From: Tamarix chinensis
Taxonomy: Eukaryota; Streptophyta; Magnoliopsida; Caryophyllales; Tamaricaceae
Length of the DNA: 64,000 nt
NCBI GenBank assembly: GCA_030549775.1
Contig: CM060175.1
Location: 13,600,455-13,664,454 of the forward strand
Reading direction: 5' to 3'
The notes beneath the pieces are model-generated. The model did not search any database. It saw only the letters and a program-made list of their open reading frames with translations, and had not been told where the DNA came from. The translations under genes were made by a program, and so were the position numbers. Positions 49,431-61,083 of the stretch are shown here, in pieces (position 1 is the first letter of the stretch; each line of letters starts with the position of its first letter).

Positions 49431-49707
49431 GGGGTAAATAAGTGATTTGTACCTAACTTGTTGTTGTGATTGTGGAACCTAATAATGTGATTTAAATAAG
49501 GCTGATTAGCCGAGTAAGAGTACCTGATGATTAGTATGGCCTTGATGGTTTCTCTGTGATAGCTTGGATAACCATCTGAATAAGAAACGACTAATAATAT
49601 CAGAATGGTTGAGAGTAAATAAATATCTGATTGTCATGCCTTTGTGATCATCTTTAATTAAGACACTATTACTTAAAGTGAAAGACCTCGAGATCGGGAA
49701 TGGTGAC

Positions 49708-49732
49708 TCCTTAGGGGTCGCTACCCTAAGGA
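49708..49732 (+). repeat. Conserved LTR hairpin TCCTTAGGG/CCCTAAGGA
   Basis: Nine perfect pairs around a 7-nt loop (GTCGCTA), in the best conserved part of the LTR. A diverged form lies on the minus strand near 58115. Confidence 0.75.
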
Positions 49733-50114
49733 CGTGGTTTAGTCCATGATTATTCTGGTATTTGCTGGTGTGCCTTTGTGCCCCAGCCAGGCCCTATATC
49801 TTACTCTTTCTAGCTCTACGGACCTAGTTAGGGGGTATGCATACTTATGGATTAGGTGTCCTTGTCGGTAGAGTACTGAGTTAGCTTTATGCACCAGTAC
49901 GACCAGAGTACCTTTGTGTCCTTGGGTTCGTGGTTGAAGGGTACTGAGTAGCTGATGTGCACCGGTACGACCGGTGTACCTTTTTGTCCCGGGTTATTGA
50001 TCTCCCGTTCGAGGCAAATAAATATGATTGATGTGATGATTAAAGAAAGGAAAGATACTATATTTGAAAGTGGAATATTAATGAGTCAGGCCCAGTGATT
50101 TATGATATTGAGTA

Positions 50115-50270
50115 CCGGTCCACCGGTTATAATAGTGGCCAGGAGCGTTGTGCCCTGGATGATGATTCTTTATATATCCCGGTCCACCGGTTATAATAGT
50201 GGCCAGGAGCGTTGTGCCTTGGATGATGATTTTATATATATTCCGGTCCACCGACAATAATAGTGGGGGT
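50115..50270 (+). repeat. 64-bp tandem repeat with CCGGTCCACCGG...ATAATAGTGG
   Basis: Units start at 50115, 50179 and 50243, so the period is exactly 64 bp. The third is truncated after ATAATAGTGG. Each unit includes GGCCAGGAGCGTTGTGCC. Confidence 0.85.
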
Positions 50271-50726
50271 CCCGAGCTCAATAAAACCAATTATGTGTGT
50301 GAACAAAATTATGGGCAAGTACTAATTACTTATAGTGGAACAGTGGCTTAAGGCCTGATTGTTTTGAGTTACATTATGACATGGCTGAAGACCGTAAGTA
50401 CCGATTGTTCGTAATGATATATTGATATGCTATGTGAACGTTAATTATGTGAATGTTATATATGTATGTAGCTTGTTTCATGCATGTGTTACATTGCGGG
50501 CCTGCTTTTAAGTGGGACTTTAAAGGGTTACTTAGTACCGTAGTACTGAAGGGATTCCCTTTATGGGGCTCCTACCTATTCAATGGGCAGTTCCCTTGCA
50601 GGTCTTTTCAGGTACTACTCAAGTGGGCTACGGGAAAGAGAGTAAGGAGTTATCCGGTATCGTTAGGGTTTTCCTCCTTCTTCATTTAATTTCTTGGTTT
50701 TTGATGTTATGTTGTTACTTGAACCA

Positions 50727-50731
50727 CCATT
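50727..50731. repeat. Target-site duplication of inner LTR, left
   Basis: CCATT, identical to 55312-55316. The restored empty site reads CCACCATTGGTGG, itself a palindrome. Confidence 0.85.
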
Positions 50732-53299
50732 TGAAATGCCCCGAAAAATTCTAATCTTAAATTTTATATTTAAATGAGGTTTTATCATAAAGATTAATTA
50801 AATAAATTATTTGATTAAAATATAAAAGGAAATTAATTAGGGAAAATCAAGAATAAATTTATAAGTATGTTAATTAAGAGAAATTGGGTATTTTAGCTAA
50901 TTAAGGATTGTATTTTAGAAATTAACTAAATAAATTATTTTATTTAAAATAATGAGAAGAAAATAGTTTCAAATTAATTTTAATTTTATAAATAAATTAA
51001 TGGAAGAAAATTAGGGTGTTTTGCTAATTAAAATGGAATTTATGAAAAACCTTTTAAAAATCCTAATTTAGCCTAAAAAGGAAATTTAATATTTTTATTA
51101 AATTAATATTTTATGTTAAATACCCAAAATATTTTAATTAATTTATTTAAACCTAAAACCTTAAAAAAAAATTTGTTTTTCCTTTTTCCTTTTCCTTTTC
51201 TTTTCTTCTTTTTCTTTTTCTTTCTTTCTTTTTCTTCTTTCTTCCGCGGTTGGGCCTGGACGCGACCCAACCCACCGTCTTCTTTCCCTTCCCGCGGCCC
51301 AGCGCCGCTGGTATCTCCTGTGTATGCCCAAACACAGCGTTTTCTCTTATTTAATGATGAAACGACGCGCGTCGTTTAATGAAGGTAGAAACCGACGCCA
51401 GTCGGTCCGATTCTCCCTTTTCTTTTCTTTTTCCCCGGCCGACCGGACCGCCTCCCTTCCTTCTTCCTTCTTCCTCCCCTCTCCTACATCGACGATGGTG
51501 CAGTCCCGGCATCGTCAATGGCATCTCCGGCTACGGTGATAAATATCGGCCGTTTCTTGCCTCATTGTCTTCCTCTTAATTCCAGGAATAAATTGGCATA
51601 ATTATTCGACGTTATCTCTCGCCCGTTTCCTCTCCCCAGCCCCGCGAACCTTCGACCGAAACCAAGGAATCGTCGATCGTTTTCTACCACCGGCCACCCA
51701 AATTCTTGCATTTAACACTTCCATGTCGACCTCTAGCTCCTCATTATCCATTCCAACATCTATAAAAAGCCTAGTTGTAGGAGTTTTGGAGATTTTCTTT
51801 CCCGAAAACCCTCGGTGAGAGCTGTCCACCACCGCAATTTTAGACACGTTTTTCTCCACCGATAGCCAACTTCAGCGCCACTAAATCATTTCATTTTCTT
51901 CCCTGAAATTTTCTCTAGCTAACTAAACCATTTTCACCTCTCGATTCTTCTTGCACGGGCCTCCATAGCCGTGCCAAGTTGGCTGCTCGTTCTCATCGGA
52001 ATTTTGACCCCAAAGCCTTAAACCGCCTTCCGCCGTCGTGCGCCGCCACCTTTGGCTGCACCACCACCATCATTTTGTCCCTCTCCTCCTGGGCAACAAC
52101 AAACACCTCTTATACCACCTCAATTCTCCCTATCTTTTTCCCAACATCCATCTTTCTCTTTATTCTTCTATTTTTCCGGCCGCCGCCGTGAACCACCGCC
52201 GGTGCCACCTATCCCCACCAGCTTAAGGTTGAACCCTAGACCCTCTCAACCATTTTCCATATTATTATAAGCCTTGATTTAATTTATTTCAATTATTTTC
52301 ATATAAATACCATTATTATTATTCTTAATATTTATATTCTTAATATGTTTTATTATTATTTGATATAAAATTTATGCTGAATTGTACTTGCAGGGTGGAG
52401 AGTGATAATAAAATAATTTTATTGTTAGTTTCGAATTTTAAGTTATTAATTGAATTATTATAGGATTATTACCATTCTTCTTCTTATTATTATTATTAAT
52501 ATTATAATTATTAGAATAATTATTATTAACGTTTTATTATTTATTCTGGAAAATCTTAGGCCCTAACTTTGTATTAACATTTACACTTATTTATTTGAGT
52601 ATTATTATTTCTACTGTTCTAATAACCATTAATAATAATATTATCATTATCTTTATTATTTTAATATTATTATATATGTTATTAATTTTATTATTAATAT
52701 TAAATAAATGGTAAGTCATTAGTTATTTGAAAACTTATATGTTATTTTTATTGTTATTATGGTTATTACTACTATTATTATTACTATTAGTATTATTTAT
52801 GTTCTCATTGGTATTAGTTTTATTAATTTTGATATTATTATATTAGTATCATTATTATCATTAGGGTAAAATATTTAACCCTATATTATCAAGGTTTATA
52901 ATATCTCTATTATTTTTTATGTCTTTAGTAAAGTTAGAATTTTGTTAAGGTTATTATTTGGTCAAAGCTCTAAGGAGGTGTAGGAGCGTGCTCCAAGTCC
53001 GGTGTCGTTTTAGGTAAGGGGTGCTAAGGCCTTTTATGTGCTTATGGGCATTATGTGTTTCGCATGCTATGTATCCTATGTATTATTATGATCATTCTGT
53101 ATGTGATATAACGTGGATGATATGACGTGGAGTTGAAGTATGTTTTCGTATGGCATGTGTATTATTTGTGTATGACCCTGTAAGACATGCATGTGAGGAT
53201 GTTGATATGATTTTATGTGGGAGAAAGGATGAAAAAGGAGGATGGGAAAAGAAGTTGACTAAGGGAAGTGAGTTGACCTAATTTTATGAATTTATAAGG

Positions 53300-53830
53300 A
53301 ATAATCTATTGCATGGTTTTATTTGGAAGAATGTAATCTATGATGTTATATGGGAGAATCTAATTTATGATTTTAATTGGGAGAATCTAATTTATGATTT
53401 GTCTGGTGAAATCCAATTAATGGTTTTATATGTGGAAGTTTAATTTATGGTTTGGTATGATTTTATGTGAGAGAAATTAATATATGGTTTGTATGGAAGA
53501 ATTTATTTTATGGTTTTGATTGGGAGAATCTAATTTATGGTTTTGCGTGGAAGGATCTAATGTAAGGTTTTATATGGATGAATCTCTTATTTGATATGGT
53601 TCAAATCTAGGGTTTGGTATGGATGAATCTTTGGGTTGTATATGGTTTGAACTTAGGGTTTGGTAAGGATGGATACTTAGTTTGGTATGGATGAATCATT
53701 GGGTTCTATATGGTTTGAATCTAGGGTTTGGTATGAATGAATCTTTGGGTTATGTGGAATGAATTTAGGGTTTTGTATGACGAGATTTTGGGTTTTGCAT
53801 AATGGTTAATGGTTGTATGGTGGTATTAGG
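53300..53830 (+). repeat. Degenerate about 33-bp GGGAGAATCTAATTTATGATTT repeats
   Basis: Units drift from GGGAGAATCTAATTTATG (53340-53560) to GGTTTGGTATGGATGAATC (53600-53780). Similar GAATCTAGGGTTTTGCATGG units lie at 1440-1530 in the other subfamily B copy. Confidence 0.65.
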
Positions 53831-54219
53831 GTTTGCATGGAAGTTAATAATTGCATGGGATGTGTAAAGTTTGTATGAGAGTGAAGTTTACGTATGGAAT
53901 GCTGATTTGGGATTTGAGGAAAGTAATGCAAGTGTTGTTTGGGTGATTGAACATTTGAAGGGAAAATAGTGCGTGGAGCATTATATGGGTACGTAGGAAA
54001 CCGAGCTAGGGTTCGTGTGGATAATTAGGGTTTGGTGCAACTGCTTAGGGTTTTTGCGGTATCAGGTGTTTTTGGTGATTAAAGTGGAGTCATGAGGATG
54101 GAATTTATGAGTTACAATGTGTGAAGTGTTAAAGGAGTGATTCATGCATGTCTAGGGTGAAAGCCGTTGAATAAGATACTTAAGACACTAATTATTTAAA
54201 GTGGAAGGTCGTTGAGACG

Positions 54220-54570
54220 GGACCAATCGATCCACCGGTTCGGAATAGTGGTTAGGGTTTTTACCCTATGTGTGACCGATCCACCGGTTATAATAGTGGT
54301 TAGAGCAAGATGCTCTATGTGTAAACCGATCCACTGGTTATAATAGTGGGGGTTCCTGAGCTCAACAACCACAAACCAGAGTTTTGCTAAAATGCCTAAA
54401 AGGTACTAATTACTTACAGTGGAACACCATGCGAGCCAGGGCCAACCGATCCACTGGTTAGGAATAGTGGTTAGGACGCGTAGTCCTATGTGTTTCTGAT
54501 CCACCGGCTATAATAGTGGTTAGGGTATGATACCCTATGTGCCTCTGATCCACCGGCTATAATAGTGGGG
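54220..54570 (+). repeat. Tandem repeats of the CCACCGGTTATAATAGTGG unit
   Basis: Five to six units of about 45-50 bp, each GATCCACCGGTTATAATAGT then GGTTAGG...CCCTATGTG, in two clusters around an ACTTACAGTGGAAC block. Homologous to 2275-2640. Confidence 0.8.
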
Positions 54571-55171
54571 GCTTCTGTACTCACATGGAGTTGATATAAA
54601 GCTTGGTATGTATCGACTTCCGATAAAAGATTAAGTAAATGATTAATTTGGATTATATGGGCCTTTGTACTTTTACCTAAATTGTTCATATACCTTTACA
54701 TTGTTATGTTGGATTATGCCCTGTTATTAATCTGCATGGATTATGTACTTGTGTGTTGGCCTTAGTGCTCGGTTACCTTACTCAGTACGTAGCGTACTAA
54801 TCACCCTTTTCATGGGTGCTGCTCATTCCCATGAGTAGTATGCCCTTCTGGTTTGTGCAGGTGGGCGAGATATCAGTTAGGGCTGAGTATTGAGCATGTT
54901 TGGCTCGAAGTTTGAGAGTGTCATGGCTGTATTCATTCTTTACGCGATTTTATTCCTTTTGTTATTTCTTTGGTATAGTATTTACCATTTTTTGATTCAG
55001 TACTCGATTGAGTATTTTAATGAACCTTTTATCGGTTGTAAGTTTAATTCTCTTTTGGAAATGAATTACATTTCTTGATGCGTACTCTAATTTTGTTTAC
55101 AACCGTTTAAAGCTTATTTGAAATTTGGATTGTATTGATTTATAATTGATTATTTCTTTTCTTAGCCTTAG

Positions 55172-55217
55172 CACTTGGTACTGGAACGGTCGAAGAGAAC
55201 TGGTCTAGTACTAAGTG
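55172..55217 (+). repeat. Terminal LTR hairpin (inner LTR)
   Basis: CACTTGGTACT (55172-55182) pairs with AGTACTAAGTG (55207-55217): eleven pairs, one of them G-T. It ends 94 bp before the LTR end. Confidence 0.75.
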
Positions 55218-55311
55218 TGGCGGAAACATTCCCACAATTCACAGGTTTTAAGTTTTTATATCTTAATTGCTTCCGTTTTAAAAAAAAATTAGTGAATTTT
55301 GGGGTGTTACA

Positions 55312-55316
55312 CCATT
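55312..55316. repeat. Target-site duplication of inner LTR, right
   Basis: CCATT. Confidence 0.85.
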
Positions 55317-55445
55317 GGTGGATTTTATTCCTGTAAACGATTTGATGAGCTACTCTGATTTAAGTATGTTGAATTTCTTGTAATTTACTCTGATTTATGC
55401 ATGTTGAATGTCTTTCAAATTGTATTTCATTTTTCTTAGCCTTAG

Positions 55446-55491
55446 CACTTGGTACTGGAACGGTATGAGTGAATCGGTCTGGTATTAAGTG
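55446..55491 (+). repeat. Terminal LTR hairpin (outer LTR)
   Basis: CACTTGGTACT (55446-55456) pairs with GGTATTAAGTG (55481-55491): eleven pairs, three of them G-T. It ends 99 bp before the LTR end. Confidence 0.75.
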
Positions 55492-55590
55492 TGGCGGTAA
55501 TACTCCCAAAGTTCACGTTTTACTTAATTTGCTTCCTCTAATTTCCTTTAATTAACGAAATTTTTCAGTAGTGAATTTGGGGGTGTTACA

Positions 55591-55595
55591 AGGAT
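55591..55595. repeat. Target-site duplication of outer LTR, right
   Basis: AGGAT. Confidence 0.85.
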
Positions 55596-57200
55596 GGTGC
55601 ACAACCCATTGTTCAATGATGAATAATTAGATAATGATTGGAATGAATGGCTGGATGATGATAATAATGATAAAAGTTGGAATGAATTCTTGGATAATGA
55701 TTTGAATGAATGATTGGATAATGATTGGACTAAATGACTAGATGATGACCTGGATAAGCTTGCGGATAAGAAATGGAATAAATAATTAGCATGAGAACAA
55801 AATGAGAATTTGGTATAATTAGAAGATAAAGAAAAGGATAGTAAAATAGGTATAATGAAATATAAGGGAACAACCTAATTGATTGAGTAAGTTATAAAAT
55901 AAACCGTGGTATTCATTTAAATAACCTATTCAGTATATATATATGACTACCTATGATATTGTACTATAAAAAGGAGTATTATACATTCTGAGTTGCCTGA
56001 GTTATGCATGATGGTAAATCCTGATGCATTACCTGATCATGATAGAGTAGGTACATTTAGTTATATGGCTTTGCATGATACATGCTAAGTATGATTTCCA
56101 TGACATGATAGGACCTTATATGCTTATGACTTCCATTGAGGAGGTAACTTGGCTTACTCAGTATGTAGTGTATTGATGTGCCCATTTTTTTAGTTAAGCA
56201 CCCCATGAGTAGAGGGCCATGTGCAAGTATTTAGGGATAACTAGTAGTGGGCTTTCCTCATCTTGGGGTTGGAGCTTGAGAGCATGAATATCCAGAGGTT
56301 TTGTATAGTTTGTGGTAGACTGTGGTTTTGGGGCCACACCCTTACTTGATTTCTATTATAATAGCCCTGTATGCTTAGTTAATCATTCTCCCTATATTTA
56401 ATTATGTCTAGGACTTTTAAGGTCCTATGTTGTAAAAGTTTCTTTTAAATATTTATGTAACTTAATTTAGCGCACTCTACTTTAATTTGGTTGGTTTGGT
56501 TTTTTTTAGCATATTTCCTTTCCTTTTCTCCCGTTGAAAGCCTACTATCAAACCCCTCATACTCCCTTGCTCTACTTCATTGCTACCTAGTGCCACCACT
56601 CGACCTCCCTTTTTACTCCTCCTTGCCCTATTATCATTGTGGCCTATTTTCTACCTTCTCCATTCTCCTATTTATTTCCCTTCTCCCATCAAGAAATCAC
56701 TGACCTTTTCCCAGATTGGTTTCACTATCATCCATCATCACCTACCACCACCAACACTACCAAATCCCTTCTCTTCCTGCCCTTACCTTGTCTTCAAATG
56801 ATTACACTAAGATTTAGTATGTGTCTTGCATTTCTATATATGTGTATGTATGAGGATCTTGAGATACACAACAATGAATAAGATATTAATTACTTAAAGA
56901 GAAAGATTACGTGAGTTAGGGCAGAGGTGTTATGTATCTGTTCCACTATATTATAATAGTTTGAGTACTATTAATTACTTAAAGCATGATAATTCTACTC
57001 TTGGCATTTGGTAGCAGAGAAACTATTGCATGGGCATACTATGCAACATACTTCTCTGTCATGCTGAGTTCTTTTGCCCTCCTTTTAGCTCCTTAACTCT
57101 CTTAATATGTCCACTAGTATGCAAGGTCGGTTTCTCTTTCTTCAGTGCATTTTTATAGTTTTTATTTGATTCAAATCCATGCTTCATTTCCTTAGATTAG
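55596..57200 (+). mobile_element. LTR remnants (plus strand)
   Basis: GGTAACTTGGCTTACTCAGT and CACCCCATGAGTAGAGGGCC (56144-56218) match the block at 54769-54842 near the LTR 3' part, so this is probably the continuation of the copy interrupted at 46280. A second, short remnant follows: CT-rich 56500-56770, then GATCTTGAGATACAC and TTAATTACTTAAAGAGAAAG (about 56850-56910) and a weak CACTATATTATAATAG unit. Confidence 0.45.
55620..55790 (+). repeat. Degenerate 21-25 bp TGGATAATGATTGGAATGAATGA repeats
   Basis: About seven units of TGGATGATGATNNNAATGA-like sequence stand directly after the outer LTR's right duplication. Confidence 0.7.
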
Positions 57201-58535
57201 TGCTTTTTTGCACAAAACCCTAAAAAATAGATACCAAGAGAGAAATAGAAAGAAAAAGAGACTTGAACTATAATAAATTTCATAATTCTTGCTAAATGAA
57301 GTCATAAAATAAAGACAAAGCAAGGTAAAAATATATAAATTATCCAGTTTATCAAATCAAGGAAAATTATAAAATAAAGGAAAATCAAGGTAATTTTTTT
57401 TTAAATACATAACAATAGAAGTGCAAATGTCATATAGAACACATAGAAGGTTTCATAACAAAAATACGACATAAACACAACAATACATAAATGCAATAAA
57501 GAAATATGATGAATCATATTGGAACATAAACATCTCCAAGACCATATGCTAATAATAGCATTAAACATAATCATATTAAAAACTTGATAAATTAGTTCAT
57601 GCCAACGGTGTTTCACAAAGAGAAGACACCAAACCATACTCAACCATTTCCAAAACAATCATAACATAACGAATAATCATAAGGATAGTGCACTAACGTA
57701 ACTATCAACTAACCATTCCAACCTACTCTAAAACTATAAGTAGGGCACAAAGACAACTACATAAAATCCAAATACAATACCAAAACCAAGCGCTAAAAAG
57801 CAAAGTTACTTCCTTATTATTTACTTTAATTAATGGGAGATTATATCAATTTGAAGACACTAAAATACTCTGGTCATATTAGCACACACAAATGTAGTAT
57901 ATAGTCTAATTGGCAATAAACCCAAAAACACTAAGGTAACCTGGTTATATTAGCACATGAAGGAAGCACAATATCCTACCTATAAGGACACTTAATCCAT
58001 AGGTATAAATACCCTCTAAGATATCCAAAGAATTAAGTACATAAGATATATGGCCTAACTGAGGCAGTAAGACACCTAACAAATTATAAACCAAACCGAG
58101 GGCTAAACATCATCTTTAGGGTAGCTACCCTTAACTAGCTACATTCTCGATCTCAAGGTATTCAACTTTAAATATTAATATCTTAATAAGGCCATTATAA
58201 AATATCACATAATGGACAATAATACTAATTCCATATTTAACAATCAATCATTAGGTTTAGGGTTAGGGAAGAAAGGAAATAGAAAAGGGAAAAGAAAAAG
58301 GGATAAGGGAAAGAAAAGGGAAAAAAGGAAAGGGAAGAAAATAAAATTTTAGGTTTAGATTAAGATTAGGTTTAAAAATTAGGAAATTTACCTAAAAATT
58401 AATCTATCAATCATCAGGTTTTAGAGTTAAGTTGAAATATATATATATATATATATAATCCAATATTAGGATTTAGATTAAGGTAAAATATTAGTTGATA
58501 AAAATTAAGATTAGATAAAGTTTTGAGGCATTACA
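57201..58535 (-). mobile_element. Shortened giant LTR copy (minus strand)
   Basis: On the minus strand TGTAATGCCTCAAAACTTTA starts at 58535, followed by a CT-rich part (58350-58260, GA-rich on the plus strand). Then come ACCTTGAGATCGAGAATGTA (58165), GGGTAGCTACCCTAAAGATG, CAGTTAGGCCATATATCTTA and GATATAATCTCCCATTAATT, matching 16160-16510 in order. The 3' end could not be placed. It may be the 3' LTR of the Ty3/gypsy remnant upstream on the same strand, or an unrelated insertion; no polypurine tract is visible next to 58535. Confidence 0.55.
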
Positions 58536-60082
58536 TAAGCATAATCTAGATAAGGACATATTATTATACTAGAGTCTTTATTTTATTCTAATACAAACTT
58601 GATGAAAAACTCCGCCCCTTCTTCATATTTTGTAGATATTGTAGACACCCATTCCCTTGACATAATTTTCCAGTCTATATGTCTTCCACTAAAATGTCAC
58701 TACACTAAAGAAAAATAACTAATGGTGGTGTATCCCAACAATTAATGCATGCTTTAGGTTACACTATATATCAACAATAATATAAAGAAATGATAAAAAG
58801 GTTAGTTTTAGATTTAGTGACCATAGTTTAGGGCTTAAGGTTTAAATATATCGTACCATTAGTGCATACTTGCCTAGGCTAGGAGCTTAGAATATTACAA
58901 TTGAATTATGAGCTAAATATATGGTAATTGGAAGCTCGGATAGAAGAATGAACATAATTGAGCAAATGATACATGAACATATATAATTAATAAACACACA
59001 CACAAGAATACTATAAGGATTTAAAGAGCACTATATAACTGCTATAAATATAGGGGGACTAAAACATGCTAAAAATGATCAATAAATTCCAAGAAAAAAC
59101 ACCAATATGTACAATAAAAGATTACTAAAAACCCCAAACATTTTAATGAGTGTATGGAACTCCTAAAATCTCATGAGGTACTCCATACCATCCGAAAGCC
59201 TCTAAATATCAACTTTCATTCTCTGATTTGATACATATGAGACCCAACTTGATTCTTACTAAGGATTTGGTGTTCTAAAATAAAGATCCATGAAAAATAA
59301 GAAAAGGAAATGGGGGAGAATAAAAATGATAAAAATTGATTCTTGGTGACTCCTTTAATCAATAATTGCAAGAACTACCTAAGGCATTCAAATCTTAAGA
59401 TAAATCTTATAACATTTTTTAAAACATCTTCAAACTCATGCACTAGAGAAAGAAGAGGGACTTGGTCTTTTAAGAGAAAAATGTGTAGCCAAGGTAAGTT
59501 GTTCTATTCTTTCTAACTATCCAAACACTTATAGAATAAGTGTAGGATTAAGGTGTACAACTTAACCAACTAATATATCGATTACAACACTAATGGGGTC
59601 AAAAATTAAACTAAGTATCCTACCCATAAGTCTCAATTTTTTGGGACACCCTAATGCTAATTTTCAAATCCCTTAATATATAATAACACATGTTACAATT
59701 CACAACAACCATATATACAAAAGGAAAAAGACAAAGATCCCATTGAACCTTGTAAGTAACAAAAGGGGTTAAGGAATTTCTTCTAGCCTTCCTTATTTTT
59801 TCCCATATCTGCATTTTTGTACCTAAGCATTAAAAGTGACTTGTCATCTAAATGAAAGGGACTTGTGGCTTATTTGTATGGCTTACAAGGGGACTTGATA
59901 GGGAAACATTTTTGGGGCTACTTAGGGTGAAAATACTAAGAGAAAATAAGGTTTAGAAAATGGATGGATAATCTTGACAAAAAAGTGGTTTTGGGTGCTT
60001 TTGTTTCTATTGGATTTTGGAGGAAAAGGAGAAGGGTTTTGCATAGCTTTCATGACTAGGTTTTGATATTCAATTAGTTTGT
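58536..60082 (-). other. Noncoding sequence between pol remnant and LTR
   Basis: No coding sequence is recognisable on either strand. It could be the untranslated 3' part of the Ty3/gypsy element. The frame at 59620-59814 shows no domain. Confidence 0.35.
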
Positions 60083-60346
60083 TTAAGTGAAAAAGGTTTT
60101 GTGCTTATCAAACTTGGGGAAATTAATAGCTAGGTTATGATCATTAATTGTGGATGCTTTTGTATCATCCTCTCTCACTTGAAAAGGAACCTCCTTATAT
60201 TCTAAAGGCTTATCATGAATGTAAGGAAGTATATCTCTCACATAAAATATATTTGATATATCTCCCATATCTTTAGGTAGCTCTAGCCTATAATAATTAT
60301 CAATAATCTTCTCAATAACTTTATATGGACCATCACTTCTTGGCAT
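60083..60346 (-). pseudogene. Ty3/gypsy integrase C-terminal region
   Basis: The start MPRSDGPYKVIEKI, then YYRLELPKDMGD and FYVRDILPY, is the GPF/Y module that follows the integrase core in Ty3/gypsy elements. I see no chromodomain after it; the tail is charged and ends in an open frame. Confidence 0.75.
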
Positions 60347-61083
60347 GAGTTTGTTCTTCGTTTTAGAAGGAAATCATTTATTACTAAGGTGAAGCCAAAC
60401 TAGGTCTCCTAGTTCATAACAACATTGCCTTTGGTGTTTCTTTGCCTCATATTATTCATTTTATCGCCCTCTCAATTTTGGACCTCACTTGTTCATGCAG
60501 CTTCTTCATTACTTTATCACTATCTTGTGCTCCGAAGGAGGAGGTAAAATATCAATGGGAGTAGTATGGTTTATCCCATATACTACTTCAAAGGGTGAAA
60601 ATCATGTAGCATAGGCCGGTAAATGATTTTAGGCAAACTCGGTATGTGAAATCTTGGTGTTCCAATCGTTCAAGGATTTGTAACCAAAATTTTGAGGAGC
60701 ATTGTGAGGGTTCTATTAGTGACCTCAACTTGTCCATCAGTTTGTGGATGTTACCCAGTACTGAATAGGAGTTTGATACCAAATAGCCTCCCTAAGTTCT
60801 TCCAAAATTAGCTAAGGAACTTGGTATCTCTGTCAAAGATAATGGACTTAGGAATACCATGTAACCTAACTATCTCCTTAAATAATAGATTGGTGATATA
60901 AGATTCATCATCCATTTTATGACATGCCACGAAATAAGCCATTTTAGAGAACCAATCCACCATCACCATTATAAGATCATTTTGCCTTTGTGTCCAAGGT
61001 AATGCTACAATGAAGCTCATAATAGAAAAGGAGTATAACGTCCTTAGTGGAAGTGACTCTTGGATTTTTGACAAATGAGACAT
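60347..61083 (-). pseudogene. Ty3/gypsy integrase catalytic core, broken
   Basis: An 88-codon open part (60808-61083) holds MVDWFSKMAYFVACHK, with the first catalytic Asp, and LHGIPKSIIFDRDTKFLS, with the second. The stretch with the catalytic Glu (60500-60800) can be traced by the words AYAT, SPFEVVYG and TPIDILPPP, but contains stops. It inserted retroelement cDNA in the nucleus and is now dead. Confidence 0.8.

Larger units (their letters stand above)
50732..55311 (+). mobile_element. Giant solo LTR, subfamily B, 4580 bp, nested
   Basis: It starts TGAAATGCCCCGAAAAATTC and ends GAATTTTGGGGTGTTACA, with CCATT on both sides. It has a CT/GC-rich part (51170-52230), a (C/T)CGCCGTGCGC stretch, an ATT-rich part (52280-52900), a diverged field of about 33-bp repeats (53300-53830), CCACCGG...GTGG tandem repeats (54220-54570), a GTAGCGTAC block (54787) and the terminal hairpin (55172-55217). 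No coding region or internal long repeat is seen. It belongs to the same family as the outer LTR by its ends and 3' part but differs over most of its length. Confidence 0.85.
46285..55590 (+). mobile_element. Giant solo LTR, subfamily A (about 4.72 kb net), interrupted by a second LTR
   Basis: It starts TGTAATCCCCCAAAATTTT and ends GAATTTGGGGGTGTTACA, with AGGAT duplicated on both sides. Removing the inner LTR and one copy of its duplication leaves about 4721 bp. Inside are a CT-rich part (46590-47650), the hairpin at 47673-47696, a short-period repeat field (48300-49430), the conserved GTGAAAGACCTC block with its hairpin (49679-49980), 64-bp tandem repeats (50115-50270) and the terminal hairpin (55446-55491). 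There is no gag-pol and no second LTR. A 5-bp duplication with TG...CA ends and no internal region is the definition of a solo LTR. Confidence 0.85.

Noticed and set aside
57401..57658. 85-codon minus-strand frame rich in Cys, Tyr and Trp
   Set aside because: AT-rich sequence without any recognisable domain or homologous frame in other LTR copies.
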